This document shows positions 1-7,449 of a stretch of 64,000 nucleotides of DNA, piece after piece. Within the stretch, counting starts at the first letter, position 1. Every line of letters begins with the position of its first letter. The position numbers and the translations under genes are program-made. Source of the DNA: Erysipelotrichaceae bacterium (GTDB lineage: Bacteria; Bacillota_I; Bacilli_A; Erysipelotrichales; Erysipelotrichaceae); contig JAFRBQ010000008.1 of the NCBI GenBank assembly GCA_017404785.1, positions 230,212-294,211 on the forward strand. Reading direction: 5' to 3'. Below the pieces are notes generated by a model. That model worked only from the letters and a program-made list of their open reading frames with translations. It had not been told where the DNA came from and did not search any database.

Positions 1-1
1 A

Positions 2-583
2 TTCGAGACTTCTGAAACCCGCAGAAATGTCGTCTTTAAAGCGATCTTAAGAGGACTGATCATCGTCTTTGTCTGTGTCGTCATAGGCGGTTTTTTTGGC
101 GCCATGGCCAATGTCAACTACTATAATGACAAGGAATATGATCAGAATACCCTAGAAGACATCATGTGGGAAGATGAGAATCTGGAAAAGATCGAAAAAG
201 CCTATGCGGAAAATGACTTTGACACTTTGAGAAAACTGCTCAATCAGAACTATCATTTTGCCTATAACTGGGAACACTACACGGCTTTTACTCTGAAGGA
301 TGAGTTCAATAAACTTAATGAAAAAGAAAAGCTCGATGAATATGTCTTTGAAAATATGCTTTATTTCATCTTCCATCCTGATTACTATGCCAACACCAAC
401 AGGATGTCCAAGGAAGAATACCAGGAATATCTGAACAATAAAGCTGTCCTGATCGAAAAGATGAAAGGGTTCGGCTACAGTGAAGAAGAGATGGCTGAGA
501 TCTATGATTCCCTGAAGGATGATTACGGTTATATACATTCCTATGAACTAAGAGACAGGATGAAGGAGGCAGATAATGGTTAA
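2..583 (+). CDS. Partial single-pass membrane protein, C-terminal part
   Basis: The reading frame is open from base 2, so the gene starts before the window; an internal ATG at 104 is unlikely to be the start because it would cut off a membrane segment. The visible part begins with charged residues, then a hydrophobic stretch (ILRGLIIVFVCVVIGGFFGA, about residues 15-35 of the visible part), then about 160 mostly helical, acidic and aromatic residues. Its layout (basic stretch, one membrane helix, helical outer domain with a short aromatic EKAYAENDFDTLRKLL-like segment) matches the two genes that follow, and its last 8 bases overlap the next start. It is probably a paralogue of the next gene, with its own zinc ribbon upstream of the window. 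No function is recognised. Confidence 0.8.
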   Translation, partial: FETSETRRNVVFKAILRGLIIVFVCVVIGGFFGAMANVNYYNDKEYDQNTLEDIMWEDENLEKIEKAYAENDFDTLRKLLNQNYHFAYNWEHYTAFTLKDEFNKLNEKEKLDEYVFENMLYFIFHPDYYANTNRMSKEEYQEYLNNKAVLIEKMKGFGYSEEEMAEIYDSLKDDYGYIHSYELRDRMKEADNG

Positions 584-1295
584 CTGTAAGAACTGTGGAG
601 CTCCTTTGAGTCTTGATCAGGCCACATGTCCATACTGCGGCACGGAAAACAGGGAAGCTATCGAACATATCAAGAAACTTAAATCTTTAGAAAAGACCTA
701 CCGTAATGCCCAGAAGGAAGTTAGTGAAGAAGTATTCCGTTCAAGAAGATCGTACGGTCCGCTCATCGTTCTGGTCATTGTTCTATTGGCCAATCTTGTC
801 ATGCTTCCGCTTCATGGCGCAGCCTATGAGTTTGCGGGAAGAATAAGTGCCAGGAAGTATTCGATCGAAGATATCAATGCCAGACTGGATGAATTCCTTG
901 AAGAAGGAAAGTATGCTGAGCTTTATGAGTTCATCGATCACTATGATCTGCGCTATTCCGATTTTGAGGATTACTATCCATTCTTCAATATGTGTTCAAA
1001 CTACACCAGGATCCTTGATTTCATGAGCGATTATCGCTATGATGCGGAGTATTATACTGATCCACTGGTTAAGACCTGTGAAGCCATCAAAGATTATTAT
1101 GATGACTATAAGTATGAAGTTAAGCGTATAGAAAAAGTAAGATTCAAAGGATATTTGAATGAGCTGAACGATCGGATAGAGCTTATCCTTAAGACCTTCC
1201 TAAATTTCACCGATGAAGATATAGCCGCCATCGATGACATGAGTTCTGCCGAACTTGTGGTACTGGCAACAAGGAGGCTCAACAATGAAGAATAG
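576..1295 (+). CDS. Zinc-ribbon membrane protein
   Basis: This 239-residue protein opens with a zinc ribbon (CKNCG at residues 4-8, CPYCG at 18-22), followed by a charged helical linker to about residue 60, one membrane helix (PLIVLVIVLLANLVMLPL), and a helical domain of about 150 residues rich in Tyr, Asp and Glu. The zinc ribbon is predicted to be cytoplasmic and the rest outside. The start overlaps the previous stop by 8 bases and the end overlaps the next gene by 11, so the three genes are translationally coupled. The segment LDEFLEEGKYAELYEFI resembles segments in both neighbours. Many Bacillota have zinc-ribbon/TM proteins of this shape with unknown roles, so only an envelope function is inferred. 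Confidence 0.85.
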   Translation: MVNCKNCGAPLSLDQATCPYCGTENREAIEHIKKLKSLEKTYRNAQKEVSEEVFRSRRSYGPLIVLVIVLLANLVMLPLHGAAYEFAGRISARKYSIEDINARLDEFLEEGKYAELYEFIDHYDLRYSDFEDYYPFFNMCSNYTRILDFMSDYRYDAEYYTDPLVKTCEAIKDYYDDYKYEVKRIEKVRFKGYLNELNDRIELILKTFLNFTDEDIAAIDDMSSAELVVLATRRLNNEE

Positions 1296-1683
1296 TCTGC
1301 TGTCAAGATTGGTCAGAGTACTGATCGTCTTCTTCATGATCGTTCTGGTAATAAATTCCTTCCTGCTGGTCAGAGAGATCAAACGGGAAATGAATTTCCA
1401 GAACCGCAGCTATGGCCTAAGTGTCTTCAATGACTGGTTTGACAATGGCGAGTACTACAAGATCTATCTGCATACTCTGAAAAACGAACTGGTCGAAGAA
1501 AAACCGTATGTCGATGTTTCTGAATATGAGGCTTTCGGAAGATTCTACAATGCCTATCTCTTGGCCAAGATGTATCCGAATGAGCAGAAATATCGCACGA
1601 TGATGAAGATCGAGAAAGCCAATATAAGTCTTAAAAAGATCCGCAATGTAATTGCCTTGATGGAAGAAGATATATCTCAATAG
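1285..1683 (+). CDS. Small single-pass membrane protein
   Basis: This 132-residue protein starts at the ATG at 1285, which has AGGAGG eight bases upstream inside the previous gene; an in-frame ATG at 1255 has no ribosome site and would delay the signal anchor. It has a basic N terminus, one membrane helix (VRVLIVFFMIVLVINSFLLV) and a helical outer part in which NDWFDNGEYYKIYLHTL resembles the repeat-like segment of the previous two proteins. It lacks the zinc ribbon and looks like a shortened paralogue. It is the last gene of the coupled trio and is followed directly by a terminator. Confidence 0.8.
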   Translation: MKNSLLSRLVRVLIVFFMIVLVINSFLLVREIKREMNFQNRSYGLSVFNDWFDNGEYYKIYLHTLKNELVEEKPYVDVSEYEAFGRFYNAYLLAKMYPNEQKYRTMMKIEKANISLKKIRNVIALMEEDISQ

Positions 1684-1711
1684 AAAAGATCTCCGTACAG
1701 GAGATCTTTTT
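1684..1711 (+). terminator. Intrinsic terminator of the membrane-protein trio
   Basis: A perfect 11-bp stem (AAAAGATCTCC / GGAGATCTTTT) with a GTACA loop, ending in a T run. It begins directly after the stop codon at 1683. Confidence 0.85.
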
Positions 1712-1850
1712 AGACTTTTACATAAGCTACAGCGCAGGCATAAGGGCCGATATGGGCTCCGACTGTCGCACCGACCGGGATGATATCTTTTTCAGGGATA
1801 TCGTGACCTGCTTCAATTAGTTTTTCTCTCAGTTTGCAGTCATTGAACTG
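1710..1850 (-). pseudogene. Remnant of a degV-family gene (C-terminal end only)
   Basis: On the minus strand, a 46-codon open stretch lies between two in-frame stops and has no start codon at its head. It ends with PVGATVGAHIGPYACAVAYV, which matches the conserved C-terminal segment of DegV fatty-acid-binding proteins (the pattern G...GaHtGPga...). Only about a sixth of a normal 280-residue DegV is present; the rest has been deleted. The stop codon lies in the terminator hairpin of the opposite-strand genes. Confidence 0.7.
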
Positions 1851-1918
1851 TTATTATTCTAATATTTGGAAATAAGTTAGTAAAATGGTAAAATCATTCA
1901 TTGTGAGGTGTTTTGAAT

Positions 1919-4207
1919 ATGAATGAAAACATTATTAAAAGTATAGCTGATGAACTTAAGATCTCAGTTAAACAGGTAGAAACAGTCTTAAAGATGCTGC
2001 AGGAAGGAGATACAGTTCCTTTTATTGCCAGATATCGTAAGGAAGCTACCGGAGCTCTTGATGAAGAAGCTATCCTGTTTATTGAAAAACAGTATAAATA
2101 TGAACTCAATCTGGCTGAAAGAAAGGAAAGTGTCATCAACCTCATCGAAACACAGGGCAAGATGACTGAAGAACTCAGAAAACAGATCAATGACTGTACA
2201 AAACTGTCACAGGTCGAAGATCTTTACAAGCCATATAAGCAGAAGAAAAAGACCAGAGCCGGTATTGCGATCAAGAATGGTCTTGAACCATTGAGTGTCT
2301 ATTTATTGTCCTTGCCAGAAAACGGCGATCTTGAAAAGGAAGCAGAAAAATACATCAATGAGAACGTCAAGGATGTAAATGAAGCTATTCAGGGTGCCAA
2401 GGATATCGTTGCGGAGAATGTTTCCGATAACGCCAACCTGAGATGGAAATTCACGGATCTGATCGTCAAGGCGGGAGCCATTGTCACCAATATCAAGAAA
2501 GATGCTGTCGATGAGAAGAAAGTCTATGAAATGTACTATGACTATTCCGAAAAGATCTCCAATATCGCTGATCACAGAGTTATGGCGATCGATAGAGCTG
2601 AAAAGGAAAAGGTCATCAGTGTATCCATGTCTTATGATCTTGAACATATCAAGCAGCTGGCACATGAATTCTATCTCAAGAATAAACAGAGCAATCTTGA
2701 ATCATATCTGATTGATGCGATTGATGACGGTATCAACAGACTGCTGATGCCTTCGATTGAAAACGAGATCAGAAGCGATCTTTCCGAGAAGGCTCACAAT
2801 ACTTCGATCGAAGTATTCTCCCTGAATCTGGAAAAACTGCTTTCTCAGGCTCCGTTAAAGGGCAGAGTCGTACTGGGCTTTGACCCCGGCTACTATAACG
2901 GCTGCAAACTGGCCGTTCTTGATGAAACAGGCAAGATGCTGACAGTAGACAAGGTCTATCCGTTCAGAAAAGACGGTGAGATCGAAAAGAGTAAGAAAAA
3001 GCTCCTTGAAATGATCAAAAAGTATGCCGTCAAGATCGTGGCTATCGGTAACGGCACCGCTTCAAGAGAATCAGAAAAACTGGTTGCTGAACTGATCAAG
3101 GAAAATGATCTTCAGGTTGAATATGCGATCGTGTCGGAAGCCGGCGCTTCTGTCTGGTCAGCTCAGGAAGAAGCCCGTAAGGAATTCCCTGATCTGGCTG
3201 TTGAAGAAAGATCAGCTGTATCGATCGGCAGAAGACTTCTGGATCCGCTTGCTGAACTGATCAAGATCGATCCTAAATCGATCGGTGTCGGACAGTATCA
3301 GCATGATCTTCCGGAAAAGGCTTTGAATGAAAGACTTGATGAAGCGATCATGAAAGTCGTAAACAGAGTCGGCGCCGATGTCAATACCGCTTCAGTAGAA
3401 CTATTACAGCATATATCCGGTCTTAATAAAGGCATCGCAGCCGAGATCATCAACTACCGCAATGAAAACGGCAAGTTTACCAACAGACAGCAGCTTCTTA
3501 AAGTCAAGAAACTGGGTGCTAAAGCCTTTGAACAGTGTGCGGGATTCTTAAGGATCATCGATGGTGAAGAACCGCTGGATGCAACCAACATCCACCCTGA
3601 ATCATATGATCTTGCCAAGCAGATCATGAAGGTTTCCAATATCACTAAATTGGGTGATCCGGATATTACTTTCAACGAAGAAGAGATAAAGAAGCTGTCT
3701 GCCGATGAATATACGATCAACGATATAAAGGACTGCATTAAGGCTCCGTTAAGAGACTATCGTGATCAGTTTGACGGTGCAATTCTTAAATCAAATGTCC
3801 TGGAACTCAAGGATCTCAAGAAGGGTGATGAATTATCCGGAACAGTAAGAAATGTTGTCGACTTCGGTGCGTTCGTTGATATCGGTCTGCATGATGATGG
3901 ACTGGTTCATATCTCCAGAATGTCTATGAACAGAGTAAATCATCCAAGTGAAGTCGTATCTGTCTCTGATATCGTCAAGGTCTATGTCTATGATGTTGAT
4001 GAAGTCAAACAGAGAGTTCAGTTATCATTGCTTCCATTGGATGAACTCGCCAGAAGAGATGAAATGAAAAAGGAAAGATCTCTCAAGAAAGCTCATAACC
4101 GTCCTTACAGCAAGGAAAAGCAGAATAAGGAAAAACCGGTAGAGAAAGAGATCTCCGAAGAAGAAGCCATGAAGAGGCTTTTGGAAAGATTTGGTTCCAA
4201 ATACTAA
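1919..4207 (+). CDS. tex: Tex family S1 RNA-binding transcription accessory protein
   Basis: A 762-residue cytoplasmic nucleic-acid-binding protein with the full Tex architecture. The N-terminal helical Tex domain contains the family hallmark TVPFIARYRKEATGALDEE around residue 35. A YqgF-like RNase H fold begins near residue 314 (VVLGFDPGYYNGCKLAVLD), helix-hairpin-helix motifs follow around 490-560 (IAAEIINYRNENGKFTNR), and an S1 domain lies at about 635-705 (GTVRNVVDFGAFVDIG). The C-terminal tail is basic. Tex proteins bind structured RNA and DNA and affect transcription. The start is the ATG at 1919, with GAGGTG eight bases upstream; a TTG six bases earlier is less likely. It is a single-gene unit. 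Confidence 0.95.
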   Translation: MNENIIKSIADELKISVKQVETVLKMLQEGDTVPFIARYRKEATGALDEEAILFIEKQYKYELNLAERKESVINLIETQGKMTEELRKQINDCTKLSQVEDLYKPYKQKKKTRAGIAIKNGLEPLSVYLLSLPENGDLEKEAEKYINENVKDVNEAIQGAKDIVAENVSDNANLRWKFTDLIVKAGAIVTNIKKDAVDEKKVYEMYYDYSEKISNIADHRVMAIDRAEKEKVISVSMSYDLEHIKQLAHEFYLKNKQSNLESYLIDAIDDGINRLLMPSIENEIRSDLSEKAHNTSIEVFSLNLEKLLSQAPLKGRVVLGFDPGYYNGCKLAVLDETGKMLTVDKVYPFRKDGEIEKSKKKLLEMIKKYAVKIVAIGNGTASRESEKLVAELIKENDLQVEYAIVSEAGASVWSAQEEARKEFPDLAVEERSAVSIGRRLLDPLAELIKIDPKSIGVGQYQHDLPEKALNERLDEAIMKVVNRVGADVNTASVELLQHISGLNKGIAAEIINYRNENGKFTNRQQLLKVKKLGAKAFEQCAGFLRIIDGEEPLDATNIHPESYDLAKQIMKVSNITKLGDPDITFNEEEIKKLSADEYTINDIKDCIKAPLRDYRDQFDGAILKSNVLELKDLKKGDELSGTVRNVVDFGAFVDIGLHDDGLVHISRMSMNRVNHPSEVVSVSDIVKVYVYDVDEVKQRVQLSLLPLDELARRDEMKKERSLKKAHNRPYSKEKQNKEKPVEKEISEEEAMKRLLERFGSKY

Positions 4208-4230
4208 AAAACAGCTCAGCGAGCTGTTTT
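4208..4230. terminator. Bidirectional terminator between tex and the EIIC gene
   Basis: A 10-bp perfect stem, AAAACAGCTC / GAGCTGTTTT, with an AGC loop. T runs are present on both strands, and the stop codon of the converging minus-strand gene (4216-4218) lies inside the hairpin. Confidence 0.85.
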
Positions 4231-5304
4231 CTTTTGACGATGGGACAGATAACAGAAGATGAAACCGCTGGCGCATCCCAGGATCATAGCTACTGCCGCA
4301 TCTACGATCGAAGAATCAGGACCGATCGTAGTTAGAATGCCGAAGGTTCCAAATGAAGCCATGGCATATGATTTGACGCCTTTAAGTCCGGCATAGAGTC
4401 CGCCGATAAAGCCTCCGGCACTTAATGAAAGCAAGGCTTTCAGATCTTTCATAACGATGCCGAAGATTGCCGGTTCACTTGTTCCGCCAAGTGAAGCAGT
4501 GATTGCTGCGGCAAGTGTTTCACTGTTTCGATCTCTTACATATAAAGCAAGAGTTACAAAGCCCAGGATGTTGTTGTACAGGACATTGGCAAAAAACAGG
4601 ATCGGATCAACTCCGGTGGAAGCCAAAAGAAGCATAGCCGAAAGATTGGCTCCGCCAAGTCCGGCGATTGTTATATAAGGAATGATTGCACACATGATGC
4701 CGTTGCCTACAGGACCAAGATCCTTTAAGGCCATAATCAGTTTCACAAGGCCATTTCCTACCCAGACACCTAACGGGCCGATCAGACAGAAGGAGATCGG
4801 AACCATAATGATAATCGTTGTTAAAGGAAGTAGGATCGGTTTGAGGTTTTCGTTGAGATACTTTTCAAGAAAACTTACGACATAGGACATGATCCAGACG
4901 ATGATGATTGAAGATATGACCTGATTGCCATAAGTCGTAGAAGTGATAGGAATGCCAAAGACGGATAACGATCTTCCGCTTTCTATCAGTGATACAAAGA
5001 CAGGCGATAGAAGCATGGCTCCGCATAAGGCAGCGAGGAAACGATTGGTCTTGAAGGCATCGGCAGATGAAACTGCAATGTATATCGGCATGAAGTAATA
5101 GCCTGCATCAGCTACAAATGACAGTACGGTATAAGTATCTGATTCATAGCTTAGGATTTTGAGCACTAATGGTCCGGCAATAATCAATGCAACCTTAAGC
5201 ATACCGACTCCGATCATTATCGGCATAGTCGGTACTATACAGTCAACGATCTTATTCATGACTGCGGATACTGTTTTCTTTATTTTGTTTAATATCTTTT
5301 TCAT
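4216..5304 (-). CDS. Orphan PTS EIIC-type sugar permease domain
   Basis: This 362-residue polytopic membrane protein resembles the EIIC domain of the glucose/beta-glucoside PTS superfamily. It has about ten hydrophobic segments, the early CIVPTMPIMIGVGMLKV segment, GAMLLSPVF, and the substrate-site motif GGTSEPAIFGIV. There is no EIIB domain (no conserved Cys motif) and no EIIA domain, and neither neighbour supplies one, so phosphoryl transfer would need partners elsewhere, or the protein may work as a non-PTS carrier. The ATG at 5304 is preferred because it sits directly before the basic N terminus; a GTG at 5322 is also in frame. Neither has a good ribosome site. A TAATAT hexamer 8 nt upstream of the ATG hints at a leaderless start. 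Confidence 0.8.
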   Translation of the reverse strand: MKKILNKIKKTVSAVMNKIVDCIVPTMPIMIGVGMLKVALIIAGPLVLKILSYESDTYTVLSFVADAGYYFMPIYIAVSSADAFKTNRFLAALCGAMLLSPVFVSLIESGRSLSVFGIPITSTTYGNQVISSIIIVWIMSYVVSFLEKYLNENLKPILLPLTTIIIMVPISFCLIGPLGVWVGNGLVKLIMALKDLGPVGNGIMCAIIPYITIAGLGGANLSAMLLLASTGVDPILFFANVLYNNILGFVTLALYVRDRNSETLAAAITASLGGTSEPAIFGIVMKDLKALLSLSAGGFIGGLYAGLKGVKSYAMASFGTFGILTTIGPDSSIVDAAVAMILGCASGFIFCYLSHRQKKTAR

Positions 5305-5451
5305 ATAAGACAATATTAGCACGGAATGACTTTTACATCATTTTTATTAGTTCCGATTAACTATCAATTATGTTATTGCAATAAATATTTAAAGTAATTA
5401 ATTCATTTATGAACTTTAAATTTGTGACGGAAACAAAAAAACTAAATGAAA

Positions 5452-5480
5452 AACGGATATACTATTACCATATATCCGTT
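5452..5480 (-). terminator. Terminator after the DUF975 gene
   Basis: The stem AACGGATATA / TATATCCGTT (10 bp, 9-nt loop) is followed on the minus strand by TTTTTCATTT. A second smaller hairpin, CATACC/GGTATG at 5497-5514, lies between it and the gene. Confidence 0.75.
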
Positions 5481-5525
5481 TGTCAACAATCCGAATCATA
5501 CCATGTAAGGTATGTTTTTTCGTAC

Positions 5526-6293
5526 TTATAATACTTCTTTCAATCCTTCAGCGAATCCTTCAGGAACATCTTCATTAGCTATTTTGATCGCCTTGTACAG
5601 TTCGGCATCAGTAGCCTTTACATACGGTCCTACATAGAAGACCTGCGCAATACCTAAAGTAGCTGCAGCCAGCAAGCCCCAAGGAATGAATGAAAGATCC
5701 AATATGAAGGCTTCCTTCTTGTGGCCCATCATCATTTCTTCTGATTTCTTCAGTGCATCTTTTGGCGAGATATCAGGATCTTCCGCAAGGATGTAAGGAA
5801 CTAATGAGTAGGCATAAGACTTAATGATACCTGGAACGATCAGTAACAGTGTCCATAAGAAGATGTATAAATCTTTTAAGAACAGTGCCTTGACATTTCT
5901 CATGTAGTCAGGCTGGAAACCGTTTTTGATTTCATCAAGACTGGTGTTTGGATCATCAGAGTTCTTTAAGAAGAATGAACGGCAGCCCATTTCTAAAGGA
6001 TTAGTAACGAAGGCATCTGCAACTGATGAAACGATAATAATGATCACAACGATAGTGAAGATAACGCCGAGAACGATCGCTACGACTTCAGGGTTGGCCT
6101 TTGCGGCTTCAGAGAGTTCAGTTATGCTTTCGGTTTCGGTTGCCTCGGTTGCGCTATTGGTAGTGGCCTTGGCTGAAGAGCCGACTGTTGCGCCTGTTAT
6201 AAGCATCACTATCAGAGCTACTACGACACATCTCCAGTAGTTGGCCATGAAAGCAGCTTTGCCTCTTGCTTTAAGCTCTTTTCTGTCAATCAT
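5526..6293 (-). CDS. DUF975 family integral membrane protein
   Basis: This 255-residue membrane protein fits the DUF975 family. It begins MIDRKELKARGKAAFMANYW, the typical head of the family, and then has a membrane helix, a loop rich in Thr, Ser and Glu, a long hydrophobic helix (VVAIVLGVIFTIVVIIIIVS) and the family core GCRSFFL...LFLKDLYIFLWTLLLIVPGIIKSYAYSLVPYI, with a final membrane segment. The start has AGGAGG seven to eight bases upstream. It is monocistronic, bounded by a hairpin terminator and a divergent promoter region. The function of DUF975 proteins is not known; an envelope role is inferred only from topology. Confidence 0.85.
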   Translation of the reverse strand: MIDRKELKARGKAAFMANYWRCVVVALIVMLITGATVGSSAKATTNSATEATETESITELSEAAKANPEVVAIVLGVIFTIVVIIIIVSSVADAFVTNPLEMGCRSFFLKNSDDPNTSLDEIKNGFQPDYMRNVKALFLKDLYIFLWTLLLIVPGIIKSYAYSLVPYILAEDPDISPKDALKKSEEMMMGHKKEAFILDLSFIPWGLLAAATLGIAQVFYVGPYVKATDAELYKAIKIANEDVPEGFAEGLKEVL

Positions 6294-6550
6294 GTGTTTA
6301 TTTCCTCCTATTGATATACAGTATCTAATTATATTATAGGTGTTTTGTTAGAAAACTGTATTTTAACGATACATGTCTAGGGTTCATCATTTTGATGCAC
6401 TACTTACGTTTAAATAATTATCTGTAGACATAATTTTATCTGTAGAGAATTCTATTGTATTATTTAGGGTCAATTAATAACATTGTGGTTTAGGACATGG
6501 TTATATTGATTTATGTTATTATGAAAATATCTATTACGGAGGACTTGAAG

Positions 6551-7267
6551 ATGAAGAAAAAGATCCTGATCTGTTTGATGATCTTTTTGACGATATCATT
6601 GTTTTTATATGGCTGTAGAAAGAAAGATGAAGAAACTGAACCGGTAATTGAAGACAAACCTCAGGAACCGGAAGTTATAAAAAACTATGTCAAAGGAGAC
6701 CTCGTAAAGATTTCAGGCACGGTATGGTATGTTCTGGAAGACTGTCCTGAAAAGCAGAAGTCAATAAAACTCATGTCCCGCTATGACATAAATCCACTAG
6801 TATTGACCGATAATACATGTGACGAACTGTTTTATACTCCTGATGTTGCTGCAAACAATGAGATCATGCCTTTTGATATGGATGATTCAAACAGATATGA
6901 AAACTCTGAGACAAGAAAGCTTATGGAAGGCGATCTTAAAGACATAATCGAAAGAATACTAAATATTAAAGTACTGAGTATCGGTTTATGGGATTATAAA
7001 GTGTTTGAAGATCTTGGATGCAAAGTAGAAGTGAATGACTCTGAAGAAGTTTCCGCTATTGACTGTAGTTCTACAGATTACTACAAGGTAATTGCCAACG
7101 GATACTATACCTGGACGATAATTCCATCTGCAAGAAAAAGTGGTGGGAGCGCTATGGTCTGGATCGTAGGAAATGACGGTACATTCTATGAAGTGATTCC
7201 TGAAGGATTTGCCGATTACAGTATCAGACCGATCATAGAAGTTGATAAATCATCAATTGATAAATAG
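6551..7267 (+). CDS. Small lipoprotein
   Basis: This 238-residue predicted lipoprotein has a basic start (MKKKILICLM), a hydrophobic core and the lipobox FLYGC, with the acylated Cys near residue 22. The start at 6551 is chosen because CGGAGG lies 7-8 bases upstream; longer in-frame starts would bury the signal peptide. The mature part has a pro/glu-rich linker and then a domain beginning NYVKGDLVKISGTVWYVLED and ending in DYSIRPIIEVD. This start-and-end pattern resembles bacterial domains in which a formatted value is stated and a 'RP' segment closes the fold (DUF6273-like), a weak comparison. No catalytic residues are evident. Confidence 0.75.
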   Translation: MKKKILICLMIFLTISLFLYGCRKKDEETEPVIEDKPQEPEVIKNYVKGDLVKISGTVWYVLEDCPEKQKSIKLMSRYDINPLVLTDNTCDELFYTPDVAANNEIMPFDMDDSNRYENSETRKLMEGDLKDIIERILNIKVLSIGLWDYKVFEDLGCKVEVNDSEEVSAIDCSSTDYYKVIANGYYTWTIIPSARKSGGSAMVWIVGNDGTFYEVIPEGFADYSIRPIIEVDKSSIDK

Positions 7268-7437
7268 ATCGCATTGATAAGGAAAAATCACTCTTCGAAA
7301 TCTTCATGGAAGACGGGAAACCTGTCAAGGTAATAGTTATGCTGTATTATACGGCAGACAGGACTCTGGGTAATCAGGCAGATGAAACATATGAAGGCAG
7401 CGCATCGGTCGTCTTCGGCAGTCCGTTCTGGAATTAA
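7264..7437 (+). pseudogene. Short coding remnant
   Basis: A 57-codon stretch is open from just after a stop codon to TAA at 7435 and reads like protein (for example KPVKVIVMLYYTADRTLGN). It has no ribosome site or start at its head; an internal ATG at 7306 would give 43 residues. It fills the space between two lipoprotein genes. It may be the C-terminal tail of a decayed gene, but could also be a chance open stretch. Confidence 0.35.
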
Positions 7438-7449
7438 AAGGAGATAAGC

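Noticed and set aside
152-538. Antisense open frame on the minus strand under the first gene
   Set aside because: It is the complement of a clear coding gene, without a ribosome site, and has a composition typical of shadow frames.
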